64,000 nucleotides of DNA from Candidatus Rhodoferax odensensis (GTDB lineage Bacteria > Pseudomonadota > Gammaproteobacteria > Burkholderiales > Burkholderiaceae_C): NCBI GenBank assembly GCA_016718405.1, contig JADKDJ010000003.1, positions 124,001 through 188,000 on the forward strand, written 5' to 3'. The notes below the pieces were generated by a model that worked only from the letters and a program-made list of their open reading frames with translations, was not told where the DNA came from and did not search any database. Shown piece after piece: positions 33,713-44,475 of the stretch. Positions within the stretch are counted from its first letter, which is position 1; each line of letters begins with the position of its first letter. The position numbers were made by a program, and so were the translations under genes.

Positions 33713-35550
33713 TCATCCCACCGCCCGATATGCCTGCTGTGGATCGTTCGGCTCCTGCGGATTGGTCATCGTCAGTCGCCCTGCTCGCATCAGGGGGCGC
33801 AGGTAGTGCTGGCGAATGGTTTCCGGGCGACGGCGCAGCAGGTCTGACAACTCTTCAGTCCGCCATGACCGAAACTGGCATAAGGCAATTACCAAAGTGC
33901 GGACTTCTTCGGGTGGGTGCCTCTGCCCGATAGCTCCCACACTGGCGGCCAGTTCCCCTGGCAAACCGTTCAAAAGCTCACGGCGGCGAGCTTCGTCAAA
34001 CACCGGCTCCAAGGGGTCACTCAATAAGCTGGCGGGGTTACTTAATAGGCCCGAAGGCTTACTCAATAAGCCGTCGGGGTTACTGGATAAGGCTTCCGGC
34101 TTGGTAGATAAGCCGCTATCCAGTAACCTCACAGTCGGTACATAGTAAGTGGCCGAGCCGCGCCCCTTTTGGGCCAACAGCCCGGCGTCACGCAGGCGGC
34201 GCAGGGCTTGGCTGGCGGTCAGGGTGTCCACCTTGGTCAGCTCGCGGTAGGTGCCGTTGTTGATGGCGCCGGCCTCGCGCACCACGATCAGGGCTTTGGC
34301 TTCGTCCTCGCTCAGGTGCAGGTCTTTGAACTGGGCCAGCCAGGCAATGTCTTCCGCGCCCAGAAAGTGGTGGAAGAAGTAGCGGGCCACAAACTGGTCG
34401 TTGCCCCGGTCGGACTCAAACAAGGGTGGCGTCAGGCCCGCCTGCTCCATGCTTTCGCGCATGACGCGGATGCCGCTGCCCTTGGTTTCGGCCAGCCGGG
34501 TGTCGTACAGGGCGGCGGCAATCTTGGGGTTGCGCGGCTGGGAGCCGGGTTCGCCCAGATGGTCGGGCGACTTGAGCGAGAAGCCGGGGTTGCGAATTTC
34601 CAGCCGGTTGGCGTAGCGGATGATCTGCACCGGGCTGTGGCTGCGGTAGCTGCGGTGCATCAGCGCGTTGACCAGCGCCTCGCGAATCACCCGCAGGGGG
34701 ATGGCGGGTGTGTCGCGCCGTTGCAGGTCGCCTTCTTCCAGCGCAAAGCCCTTGGGCAGGTCGTCCAGAATGGCGGCCTGGGCGCGGCGCACCAAACGCA
34801 ACAGTGGGTCGCGCAGGTCGATGGTGTCAAAGCGCCGGTCGGGGTGCGGCACCCACTCGCGGCCGGGCACGCGGATGTAGTCCACCCGCATCATGGGGAA
34901 GCAGCGGCGCAGCGCCACCGGCTTGCCAAACAGCATGAGGCCGGCCACGGTGGGCTGCCAAGCTGCTGGGTTGGGGCCTTGCGGGTTGCGGCGGATACAG
35001 CCCAGTGATTGCAGCAGGTCTTCATCGCTCCAGCGCAGTTCTTCGGCATCGGGGTTGGCCTCGGCGCGGGACTGGCGGTAGTCGGCAATGGCTTCGGGTT
35101 GCAAGTCAGCCATGGTGGCATCGGCTACCAGCGTGGAGTCAAAGCTTTCGGTTTGGCGGCCTTGGTAGAAGACGGCCAGGTCGTCGTCGGTGCAATGCTG
35201 GTCTGTGCTGCTGATGCGGCGCAGCGCGCCTTTGGGCAGGCCTTGGGCCTTGAAGAAGATGGGTTTGTCTTGCGGCTGCGCCTCGGGCACATGAACCACC
35301 AGCACGGTCTTACCGTGGATAGTCTCGGAGCTGATCTCCACGCGCACCGGTTGGTTGAATGTGTTGCGGCATTGGGTGGCAATCTCGGCGCCCAGCTTTT
35401 CTGGTTGTTCAATGCCCTCCACTTCATAGGCGGGGAACAGTGCCTGGTCTTTTCCAGAATGGATTTGCCAGCTTCGGAGGCGCGCTTGGCTTCTATGTGC
35501 TCGTTTTCGTCGAGCAGATTGAGGCTTTCCAGCAGTTCAAAGGCCGTCAC
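33713..35550 (-). pseudogene. AlbA_2/HATPase-type ATP-binding regulator with internal deletion
   Basis: N-terminus from GTG 35550: VTAFELLESLNLLDENEHIEAKRASEAGKSILE (AlbA_2 domain start). The segment after GKSILE, normally about 30 residues with a Gly-rich loop, is missing, and the protein resumes one frame over as ALFPAYEVEGIEQPEKLGAEIATQC (35440 on). The rest is open for about 570 codons: HATPase_c_4-like domain (EALVNALMHRSYR, LAETKGSGIRVM), winged helix, a heptapeptide-repeat linker, and a conserved tail. Homologues often sit in type I restriction operons. The missing part is too long to be a simple base-call error. Confidence 0.7.
34014..34115 (-). repeat. 21-bp in-frame tandem repeats in the AlbA_2-type gene
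   Basis: About five imperfect 21-bp units, seen as CTCAATAAG / TTAATAGG / CTCAATAAG / CTGGATAAG / GTAGATAAG, encode heptads of the form LSxPxGL (STKPEAL-SSNPDGL-LSKPSGL-LSNPASL-LSDP). They form a linker between the winged helix and the C-terminal domain and are a likely site of length variation. Confidence 0.7.
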
Positions 35551-35618
35551 GCGGTGACCTCGTGCGGCAGGGCTGCGATGGGCCAAATGAAGTTGGATAG
35601 TTCGTGGCTTTTGCGCAT
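35547..35618 (-). pseudogene. Stub of a type I restriction methylase (HsdM) N-terminus
   Basis: A 23-codon frame begins MRKSHELSNFIWPIA, which resembles the start of many betaproteobacterial HsdM proteins (KAHELSNFIWxIADLLRG), then departs and stops at a GTGA overlap with the AlbA_2-type gene. It may be what is left after deletion of an hsdM-containing segment. The match is short, so this is tentative. Confidence 0.45.
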
Positions 35619-35796
35619 GCTTGGATTCTCACACTAGTTTGGGACGTATACGGGCGGCGGTAACTGCATCGACAGTCTCGTTGAGCCGGACTGAAACGGG
35701 GAAGTTGTGCTGCAATTCGCTATCGTTTTGGTAGCTGCTTACGCATATTCCACGATGGCTAGTGGCCTGTTTTAGCCCGCCCCCCGCGAGAGCAAG

Positions 35797-37062
35797 TCAC
35801 CACAACATCGACACCGGTGCCGCATGCAGCTTTTCGTCAAACGGGGTGACGCGGTCGTGGTCGTGCAGCACCAGGCCCTGCACAAACTTGTCCCCCACAG
35901 CGGCTTGCAACTGGCGCAGGCCCCGCAGGTCTGGCGGGCGCACGGTGGCAGAGGCTTTCACTTCGATGCCGATGACGCGGCCTTGCCGGTCTTCCAGAAC
36001 TAAGTCCACCTCGTCTTGCTCCTTGGTGCGAAAGTGCGATACGCGCAAGCGCTTGTCGGACCAGGTGCAGAGCTTGAGCACTTCAGACACCACAAAGTTT
36101 TCCAGCAAGGGGCCCCAGTGCGTGCGTTCAGCGGCGCGGTCTTTTTGCAGCTGGCTGACGTCGGTACCCCGCAGCGCAGCGAGCAGGCCGGTGTCCAAAA
36201 AGTGCAGCTTGGGCGTTTTGGTCAGACGGCTGACGGCGTTGTGCGACCAGGGCGGCAGCATTCGCACGAGAAACAGCCGCTCCAAAATGCCCACGTATTT
36301 TTGCGCGGTCGGCACACTCAGGCCCAAGGCGGCGCCGTAGCTGCTGTGGTTGACCAACTGCCCGGCATGGGCAGCCAGCACGTCCAGCAGGCGCGGCAGG
36401 CGGTCGAGCTGGTCGATGTTGGCAATGTCGCGCACGTCGCGGTCCAGAATGAGCGCCACGTAGTCTTGCAGCCAGGCTTGGCGGCGGCTGGCGCTGGTGC
36501 GGCGCAAGGCCTCGGGGTAGCCGCCTTTGAGCACGATGTCCAGCAGGGCATCGCCCACCACGGGGTTGCCCACTGCGGGCGGGCCCGCGCCGTCGAACAG
36601 CCTGTCCAGCAAATTGCCCGGCGTGCCAGCCAGCTCGGCCTGGGCAAAGGGCAGCAGGGTGATGACCTCCAGCCGCCCGGCCAAGGAGTCAGCCACCAGC
36701 GGCATGGCCATGAGGTTGGTGGAGCCGGTCAGCAGGAAGCGCCCCGGTGCCTGGTCTTTGTCCACGCTTTCCTTGATAGCCAGCAGCAGGTCTGGCGCGC
36801 GCTGCACTTCGTCGATCACGGCCTGCTTCAAGCCACGCACGAACCCGGCCGGGTCCGAGCGCGCCGCCGCCAGTGTGGCGGGGTCGTCCAGCGTGATGTA
36901 GGGGCGCTCAGGCGTGGCGTACTGCCTGGCCAGCGTGGTCTTGCCCGCCTGCCGTGGCCCAACAATCAGCACCACGCGGGTGTCTTGCAGGGCGATGGCA
37001 ATCTTGGCCTGCACATGACGGCTGATTGCGGGGGTGCCTGGGGGCGGAATATTGGTGCGCAT
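35797..37062 (-). CDS. AAA_14/DUF4143 ATPase
   Basis: 421 residues. Walker A VGPRQAGKTTLARQY (about 34-48), Walker B-like VIDEVQRAPDLLLAIK, sensor FLLTGSTNL, then the DUF4143 domain (about 190-421) with a winged helix and a nuclease-like tail (LRVSHFRTKEQDEVDLVLEDRQGRVIGIEVKA, which has the D-x-E-x-K-type pattern of PD-(D/E)xK folds). The family is common, standing alone on chromosomes; its function is not established. The ORF is intact. Confidence 0.88.
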   Translation of the reverse strand: MRTNIPPPGTPAISRHVQAKIAIALQDTRVVLIVGPRQAGKTTLARQYATPERPYITLDDPATLAAARSDPAGFVRGLKQAVIDEVQRAPDLLLAIKESVDKDQAPGRFLLTGSTNLMAMPLVADSLAGRLEVITLLPFAQAELAGTPGNLLDRLFDGAGPPAVGNPVVGDALLDIVLKGGYPEALRRTSASRRQAWLQDYVALILDRDVRDIANIDQLDRLPRLLDVLAAHAGQLVNHSSYGAALGLSVPTAQKYVGILERLFLVRMLPPWSHNAVSRLTKTPKLHFLDTGLLAALRGTDVSQLQKDRAAERTHWGPLLENFVVSEVLKLCTWSDKRLRVSHFRTKEQDEVDLVLEDRQGRVIGIEVKASATVRPPDLRGLRQLQAAVGDKFVQGLVLHDHDRVTPFDEKLHAAPVSMLW

Positions 37063-37306
37063 ACGTTGGGATCATTGCATGATGAACTCCGACTAATTAG
37101 AACTTAAAAACTGACTATTTCAAAATGAAACAATGGCTGAGTTAAATTGTTGCGCGATTCGTGCATGCGTTACTGTCCCTCTGCTGGTGCTGTAGACACA
37201 GGCCGTCACTCAGACAGACATTGCTGTTTGCGCCTTCTCAACAAAGAATTATTGGCCTATTTGGCCCTCAAAGTTGCGGCGAGGGCGGTGGGGTGGGCGC
37301 AGACAA

Positions 37307-37912
37307 TCAGACCGACCTGGTTTGGCGACGGCGGGCGGTGAAGCCCATCAGTCCTAGCCCAACCAGCATCATGGACAAGCCACCAGGCTCGGGGACCGCA
37401 CTGACGGTGACGGCTGAAACGTCAAAACGCAAGTTGTCCAAGGTGGTGACGGTGCCCGCCCCCGAGCAGCCTCTCACGCCAGGGCAGCTCGAACCCAGGT
37501 CCCAGCGAAACCCGAAGTAGATGTCGTCACCGTTGGCCGAAAAGTCCAGACCGGTGCCTCCGCTCAAGGTCACCCAGTTATCGGTATTCAACAATGACCA
37601 GGTCGCCGCTTTCGCCGGATCGAAACCGGCATCCACCGCGACGCTGCTGAACGCGACACTGTAGATATTGCCCGCCTGCCGCAGCACCGGTCGTACAAAT
37701 CCGGAATTGCCGCTGGCGAATCCAGCAGCGAAGCTGCGAAACAGATCAAAACTCACGTCAATACGCTCAATGGCGCCATCGGCTGCAAGGTCCCAGGCGA
37801 ACGGTTCATAGATGGCAGCCAGAACATTGCTGGCTTCGTAGGTGCCTGTTGAAGCCGGGAGGGCGCAACTCTGGCAGTCAGGTAGGAATGGGTGAAAAAC
37901 CGACGCGGTCAT
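37307..37912 (-). CDS. PEP-CTERM protein, possibly 5'-truncated
   Basis: 201 residues. The C-terminus has the full sorting signal: VPEPGG, a hydrophobic helix (LSMMLVGLGLMGF) and a basic end TARRRQTR, recognised by exosortase. The body is Gly/Ser/Asp-rich, beta-type. No signal peptide is seen and the frame closes shortly upstream of the ATG, so the 5' end may be lost or the gene is broken. Proteins of this class are exported and often linked to exopolysaccharide biofilms. Confidence 0.7.
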   Translation of the reverse strand: MTASVFHPFLPDCQSCALPASTGTYEASNVLAAIYEPFAWDLAADGAIERIDVSFDLFRSFAAGFASGNSGFVRPVLRQAGNIYSVAFSSVAVDAGFDPAKAATWSLLNTDNWVTLSGGTGLDFSANGDDIYFGFRWDLGSSCPGVRGCSGAGTVTTLDNLRFDVSAVTVSAVPEPGGLSMMLVGLGLMGFTARRRQTRSV

Positions 37913-38090
37913 GGCGCCATTGTTGGCAGTGACCGTCTCCCTACCGTCGCACTACGGCCTTTTGGACAGGCCTACGCCATGCTCGTGATGTCGGCCGACA
38001 AGGGCGCGCGCTGCGCGCGATGTGTCGCTGGCGGACGGCTGAACGCTTGCCAAACACCGCCCCAGGCAGGCGTCTGGCTGCGTGCGCCGG

Positions 38091-38282
38091 TCAATATCCG
38101 TCTTTGATCGGATCCACAACTTTGGGCGCGTCGTCGGGCGGGTTCGCCTTCTTGGCGTCTGCCTTGGGCTTGGCTTCGCTGGCTTGGACTGGAGCGGCCG
38201 GATTGGCTTCCTTGCGCCCGCACGCGACGAGGCTGGTCGCCAACAGAGTCAACAGAACCATCTGCAGGGGTGTGCGCTTCAT
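38091..38282 (-). CDS. Small lipoprotein, 63 residues
   Basis: MKRTPLQMVLLTLLATSLVAC-GRK: short basic start, hydrophobic core and lipobox LVAC, giving a mature lipoprotein of about 42 residues that is Lys/Ala/Pro/Asp-rich (KADAKKANPPDDAPKVVDPIKDGY). It resembles the small LptM-like or entericidin-like lipoproteins by size only. No partner gene is evident. Codon use is typical of the window. Confidence 0.65.
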   Translation of the reverse strand: MKRTPLQMVLLTLLATSLVACGRKEANPAAPVQASEAKPKADAKKANPPDDAPKVVDPIKDGY

Positions 38283-38766
38283 GAAATTCCAAACTGGGCC
38301 ATCGGTGCATCTGAGCCGTCGGGTCCGAGGCCGATCACCTTGGCCATGCTAACTCTGAAGCCATCTCCCGCGCAAGCGGCTGCGGCCCGACACGGCGCCC
38401 ATGCGTGTCCAATGGGCGTTGTGGCATGAATCGACATTGAGTTCAACCGACCTCACTTCTCGCCCCCCCTTCAGGTTGCCAGATGCACTGGTGGTTATCG
38501 GGACGCTTCGCAACAAAGAAGGATGCGTAAGTACGCCCAGGTGAAGACGGTTTTCCTGGAGAACTACTCGGCACAAGCCCCTGGCATGTCGCAAGAACAG
38601 TACTGGGCTTGGCGCAGCAAGCGCTATGGTTTTGCCAGCGTGCTGTGCTGTGCGGCGACGGCGACACGGGCCTTGCGATCGTCTTCAATTTGGATGGTGG
38701 TGGTCGACCTGCAGCGGCCTCCTGGTGGACAGGAAATAGTGGCACTTTGGTGCTACATGTGCCTGC
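38283..38766 (+). other. Gap of about 480 bases, no convincing gene
   Basis: Open frames on both strands lack ribosome binding sites and family resemblance. The right part may be scrambled 5' sequence of the adjacent Fic remnant. Confidence 0.4.
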
Positions 38767-39342
38767 CAGCAGCTCAACCTGGAATCCTTGCGCTCATCGG
38801 TGGCGCGCTGGATTTGGACCGGCTGTGTCGCTGGCAGTCGGCGCTGTTCCCGGGGGGGTACATCAGGCATCAGGCGCATCGCCACGGGGCGCGTGCGCGA
38901 TCACGCCGATGCCATGCAGATCGTCAGCGGGCCGGTTGGGCGCGACGTGGTGCGCTACGAGGCGCTGCCCTCTGCGCAGGTGGTTGCGCACATGGATCGA
39001 TTCTTGGCGTGGTTCGAGCGCACGCGGCCCACTGGCGGCGCCATCGCTGCGGCCACGGTGAATGGCATTGCACGGGCGGCGCTGGTGCACCTGTGGTTTG
39101 AGTCCATCCACCTGGTTGAAGACGGCAATGGCCGCCTGGGTCGTGCATTGGCAGACATGGCTCTGGCCCAGAACCTGCACGCACAAGACCCGCAGGCCAG
39201 CCAGGCCGTGGTGCGGGATGCCACGGATAAGGCGCAGTGCCGGTGGCGGGCGGCCCAAAGTCAACCCAATGAGCGCCAACGCAAGGTGCTGGCGCGCTTG
39301 CTGGAAGCAGGGCATGTGGGCTCGGGCGGCGGCTTTGTGTGA
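38767..39342 (+). pseudogene. Fic-domain protein remnant
   Basis: Pieces of a Fic AMPylase-type protein in two frames: QLNLESLRSSVARW, then LDRLCRWQSALFPGG in another frame, then SGIRRIATGRVRDHADAMQIVSGPVG and IARAALVHLWFESIHLVEDGNGRLGRALADMAL, which is the Fic active-site motif (H-x-x-E-D-G-N-G-R-x-x-R). After it the sequence jumps to KAQCRWRAAQSQPNERQRKVLARLLEAG and ends. Parts of the N-terminal and central regions are deleted. Fic genes often ride in restriction loci. Confidence 0.75.
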
Positions 39343-39368
39343 GCAGCCGGCGCCCAAGCCCTGACACA

Positions 39369-39959
39369 TTAGCGCAGCGCCACGCGGTAGGCCGTGCGCT
39401 TGCCAAACAGTACGCGCGTCTCTGTGATGGGCAACTCCGGCACGGCCTCGCGCAGGCTGTCGGTCACCCAGATTTCGCCGCCCTTGGCGGTGTCCTCGCC
39501 CAGCTTGGAGGCGGCGTTGACTTCCGCACCCCACACATCGCGGTCGTCAATACACAGCACCGTGCCATAACCCAGGCCAATACACACCTCTATGCGCTCT
39601 TCTGGCGCGCGTTGCGGGGTGTTGGCCGCACGGGTGGCCTGCACCATGGCGCGGGCACAGGCCAGGGCTTGTGCGGGGGAATCGAACAACACCAGCAGCG
39701 AGTCGCCTTCGTGCTTGAGGCAGTGCCCGCCGTGCGCGGCAATCAGGGGCTGGAACAGGGTTTCTGATTCCTGGATGAGCTGCAGAAAATGCACGATGCC
39801 AAAGGCCTCTACCAAGCGCGAGAAGCCCACCAGGTCGGTGAACATCACGGCCCGGGTGTGGCCAAAGCGGGCAAAGATTTCGGCGTCGACGGCGGCGGCG
39901 TCCACCGCGCCTTGGCGGCGCCGCGCCAGGAGTGTGGCAAGTTCGGTGGCATCGGTCAT
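39369..39959 (-). CDS. Class III adenylate/guanylate cyclase-domain protein
   Basis: 196 residues, essentially one cyclase homology domain: VMFTDLVGFSRLVE (metal Asp), HCLKHEGDSLLVLF (substrate Lys and second Asp in a KxEGD arrangement), IEVCIGLGYGTVLC and DVWGAEVNAASKLGEDTAKGGEIWVTD (the Asn/Arg-containing region). It is a soluble single-domain enzyme with only a short N-terminal helix. The start is at 39959 or the in-frame ATG at 39968. Substrate (ATP or GTP) not assignable. Confidence 0.82.
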   Translation of the reverse strand: MTDATELATLLARRRQGAVDAAAVDAEIFARFGHTRAVMFTDLVGFSRLVEAFGIVHFLQLIQESETLFQPLIAAHGGHCLKHEGDSLLVLFDSPAQALACARAMVQATRAANTPQRAPEERIEVCIGLGYGTVLCIDDRDVWGAEVNAASKLGEDTAKGGEIWVTDSLREAVPELPITETRVLFGKRTAYRVALR

Positions 39960-40039
39960 GCCCGGCATTCTTGCACTGTGGCGGGGCACGATCCAGCCGC
40001 TGTGCCAAAAAAATGCGGCGCAGCGCCAACGCCGCCGCG

Positions 40040-40843
40040 TCAGCGCACCTGGGCTGCAACCACCGCCCGGGTGGCTTCGTCTGCAGCAAACACATGCTCC
40101 ACCCGCAAAGAGGCCAGGGTGATGTCCTGCGGCGTACCAAAGGTGGAGAACATGCTGAAAAACGCCAGCTCGCCGTAGGCGGTGGCAAAGCGCGTGGTGA
40201 GCACGGGCGCCATCTGACGCGGCCAGGGTGCCAGCGCGCGTTTGCCCAGCCGGGCCTGCATGTGCTGGGCCAGTTGCTCCACACGGGGCAGTATTTCGGG
40301 CACCACGCTGGCGTCGTCGCGCAAGTGGGCCAGCAGGGCGGGGGCCACTTCCTCCAGGTTGGTGATGTGGCGCGTCATGCCCTGTGGGTGCAGCATGGCG
40401 TCGAGCATGCTGACCGGCTGGCCCGGTGGCAGCTCAGCCATCCAGGGCATGAGGGTGGTGGCCATCCACTGCGCGCCGCGGTTCATCTGCAACACATTCC
40501 AGGCGGCGTCCATCACCATGGCGGGCAGAGGGTCGTGGGCTTGCAGCAAGCGGCCCAGCGCCTCGCGCACCGGGGCCAGCACGGCGTCTGACAGCTCGCT
40601 GCCACGGTACACGGGTGCAAAGCCTGCTTGCTGCAACGCCACGTTGCGCAGCGCCAGGGGTGCTTGCAACTCGTGCAGCCAAGTCAGCAGCAGTTCGCGG
40701 CTGGGCTGGGCGCGGCCACTTTCCACAAAGCTCACATGGCGCTGGCTCACGCCCATGCGCAGGGCCAGCTCCAACTGACTCAGGCGCTTGGACTTGCGCG
40801 CGGTTTGAAGGGTTTCGCGCAGGCTGGTAGGGGGCGTGTCCAT
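40040..40843 (-). CDS. XRE-family regulator with MmyB-like ligand domain
   Basis: 267 residues. N-terminal HTH (LRETLQTARKSKRLSQLELALRMGVSQRHVSFVESGRAQPSRELL, residues 8-52), then an MmyB-like PAS-type domain (about 105-260) with AMVMDAAWNVLQMNRGAQWM. Such regulators may sense small hydrophobic ligands. It is divergent from a small DUF2834-like membrane protein with a perfect 12-bp inverted repeat between, a likely operator. Confidence 0.88.
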   Translation of the reverse strand: MDTPPTSLRETLQTARKSKRLSQLELALRMGVSQRHVSFVESGRAQPSRELLLTWLHELQAPLALRNVALQQAGFAPVYRGSELSDAVLAPVREALGRLLQAHDPLPAMVMDAAWNVLQMNRGAQWMATTLMPWMAELPPGQPVSMLDAMLHPQGMTRHITNLEEVAPALLAHLRDDASVVPEILPRVEQLAQHMQARLGKRALAPWPRQMAPVLTTRFATAYGELAFFSMFSTFGTPQDITLASLRVEHVFAADEATRAVVAAQVR

Positions 40844-40869
40844 GGGGCGATTGAATCACAGGCGTTTGG

Positions 40870-40900
40870 CGCCGCAATTACCTGGCACGTAATTGCGGCG
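40870..40900. promoter_or_regulatory. Perfect 12-bp inverted repeat, candidate XRE operator
   Basis: CGCCGCAATTAC (40870-40881) and GTAATTGCGGCG (40889-40900) with a 7-base spacer, 27 bases before the regulator start and 76 before the divergent membrane-protein gene. Confidence 0.6.
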
Positions 40901-40975
40901 ATTCTCGACCTTGCACACACTGAGCAGGACTGCAGTTCACCTTTTTTCAAACCACCGCTACTGAAAGGAACCCCC

Positions 40976-41269
40976 ATGAACAAGCCCTTGCTCACCATCG
41001 TTCTCATCGTCTTTGGTGCCCTCACGGTGTACACCCTGGCGCATTACGGCGGGCTGTTCGCCTGGCTGGCGTTTTACACGCGCGACCCGGCCAGTTGGCA
41101 GATCTTTGCAGACCTGGTGATCACCATGTGCTTGCTGTTGGTCTTTGTCCGGCGCGATGCCCAGGCCAACGGTCGACCGTTTGTGCCGTGGGCGGTTTTC
41201 TGCCTTGCGGTGGGGTCGTTTGGGCCGCTGTTGTACTACATCACCGCCAAGAAGCAGGCCGCGCAATGA
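40976..41269 (+). CDS. DUF2834-like small membrane protein
   Basis: 97 residues, start at 40976 after a GAAAGGAA ribosome binding site. Three hydrophobic segments: about 5-24, 47-64 and 75-91. The motif SWQIFADLVITMCLLLVFVRRDAQANGRPFVPW is typical of DUF2834 proteins. Function unknown; probably controlled by the divergent XRE regulator. Confidence 0.78.
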   Translation: MNKPLLTIVLIVFGALTVYTLAHYGGLFAWLAFYTRDPASWQIFADLVITMCLLLVFVRRDAQANGRPFVPWAVFCLAVGSFGPLLYYITAKKQAAQ

Positions 41270-41402
41270 GCGCGCAGGCGAGCGAATGGCTGGCTCGCGC
41301 GGTGTTTGCCAACGGCAGCGCGCCTTCGGGACATGACGTACCATCCTCACGGTTGCATTTTGCGGCTTGCTCGGGCCCCCACCGGGCCTATCGGAGAGAG
41401 TT

Positions 41403-41795
41403 ATGTTCAGTCACGTGATACTGGGTGTCAACGACATCGAGGCTTCCAAGAAGTTCTACGACGCCCTGCTGGGAACCTTGGGTATCAAACCCGGCATCTA
41501 CAACCACAACGGGGTGTGCACGCGTTACTTCTACCGCAGCGCCGGCGTCAGCTTTGGCATCACCACACCCCTCAACGGCGAGCCGGCGACCCACGGCAAC
41601 GGCAGCACCATTGGTTTCAACATGCAGACACCCGAGCAGGCGGATGCTTTCCATGCAGCCGGCGTTGCCAACGGCGGCACCACCTGCGAAGACCCGCCGG
41701 GCTGGCGCGACGGCGTGGTGGGCAAGCTCTACCTGGCCTATGTGCGCGACCCCGACGGCAACAAGCTCTGCGCGCTGCACCGGCCGGCCAAGTAG
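41403..41795 (+). CDS. VOC-family (glyoxalase-like) protein
   Basis: 130 residues, one VOC domain: MFSHVILGVNDIEASKKFYDALLGTLGI at the start and LYLAYVRDPDGNKLCALHRPA at the end. Metal ligands by position are H4 and the Cys/Glu-containing late strands; no strong prediction of substrate is possible. ATG 41403 follows a GAGAG leader. It is the last good gene before the damaged 1.6 kb of sequence. Confidence 0.85.
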   Translation: MFSHVILGVNDIEASKKFYDALLGTLGIKPGIYNHNGVCTRYFYRSAGVSFGITTPLNGEPATHGNGSTIGFNMQTPEQADAFHAAGVANGGTTCEDPPGWRDGVVGKLYLAYVRDPDGNKLCALHRPAK

Positions 41796-41885
41796 AGCGC
41801 CATTGCACTGGACCCCTGATTGCCCGACGCGCGGGACAAGGTGCTGGGCAAGCGCTAAAGCGCTAGGCAGTGCGACAAGCCCGGG

Positions 41886-43517
<1,632 letters not shown>

Positions 43518-43629
43518 CTAGGCCAAAGCGTGGATCGATTTCAGGTTGCGGGGCAGCAGATCGGGCGCGGATGGGCCGCCTCACTGCAGCGCAGCGCATC
43601 GTCAACAAAGCCACTTCCGAGGTCTGCCC

Positions 43630-44475
43630 ATGACCCACGCCGTATCCCGTCTGCGCACCGCGCGGCTGGCGCGCAGTGCCAAGCCCTTCCTGGCGCGGGG
43701 TGGTGCGCGGGGGCGGCGCTGCGCGGGCTGTCGGCTGATTCCCAGCCACTGCATGTGTGCCCTTCGCCCGATGGTGCCCACGCGCGCCGGGGTGTGCCTG
43801 ATCATGTGCGACACCGAGCCGCTCAAGCCCAGCAACACCGGCTGGCTGATTGCCGATGTGGTGGCCGACACGGCCGCCTTTGGCTGGGCGCGCACCGAGG
43901 TGGACCCTGCGCTGCTGGCGCTGCTGGCCGACCCGCAGTGGCAGCCCTATCTGGTCTTCCCCGGCGAGTTTGTGGCGGCCGAGCGGGTGGTCACGCAGTT
44001 GATCGGGGGCAGCGACCCGCATAACGGTGGAGCGTGGGGGCCACAATTCCACGCCGGGCCGCCCAAGGGGGGGGGTTGGGGGGGGGGGAGCCCCGGCGAC
44101 CCGCGTAACGGTGGAGCGTGGGGGCCAGCCTCCAGGCGCCCCTTGTTTGTGCTGCTGGACGCCACCTGGCCCGAGGCGCGCAAGATGTTCCGCAAGAGCC
44201 CCTATCTGGACCACCTGCCGGTGCTGAGCCTGCAGCCCGAGCAACTGTCGCGCTACCGCTTGCGCCGTTCGCGGCGCGACAACCACATTTGCACCTCGGA
44301 AGTGGCGGCGCTGTGTATGGACCTGGCCGGTGAGTCCCTTGCCGCGCAAACGCTGGAGGCCTACCTGGACGTGTTCACCCACCACTACCTGCAGGCCCGC
44401 AACCAGTTGCCGGTGAACCTGGAGGACGCCGCGCACTTGCGGTTGCAGGCCTTACTTCTTCCTCGACACTTTTAG
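43630..44475 (+). CDS. DTW-domain protein (tRNA acp3U-type transferase), with repeat insertion
   Basis: 281 residues. N-terminal Cys motif RRCAGCRLIPSHCMCALRP, then CLIMCDTEPLKPSNTG, and the signature LDATWPEARKMFRKSPYL, followed by LRRSRRDNHICTSEVAALCM. DTW proteins such as TapT add an aminocarboxypropyl group to tRNA uridine. Between residues about 128 and 168 there is an in-frame block (GGSDPHNGGAWGP...DPRNGGAWGPASR) from two copies of a 31-bp intergenic-type repeat, absent from usual family members. The G-rich core of this block (44070-44090) may be partly miscalled. The 3' end overlaps the BRO remnant by 24 bases. Confidence 0.8.
   Translation: MTHAVSRLRTARLARSAKPFLARGGARGRRCAGCRLIPSHCMCALRPMVPTRAGVCLIMCDTEPLKPSNTGWLIADVVADTAAFGWARTEVDPALLALLADPQWQPYLVFPGEFVAAERVVTQLIGGSDPHNGGAWGPQFHAGPPKGGGWGGGSPGDPRNGGAWGPASRRPLFVLLDATWPEARKMFRKSPYLDHLPVLSLQPEQLSRYRLRRSRRDNHICTSEVAALCMDLAGESLAAQTLEAYLDVFTHHYLQARNQLPVNLEDAAHLRLQALLLPRHF
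44013..44127 (+). repeat. Pair of 31-bp repeats inside the DTW gene
   Basis: Copies at 44013-44043 and 44097-44127 differ at one base (CGCATAACGG / CGCGTAACGG) and each carry GGTGGAGCGTGGGGGCCA. The 84-bp period equals 28 codons, so the frame is kept. The block matches the style of Comamonadaceae intergenic repeats, so a mobile intergenic element may have entered the gene. Confidence 0.75.
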
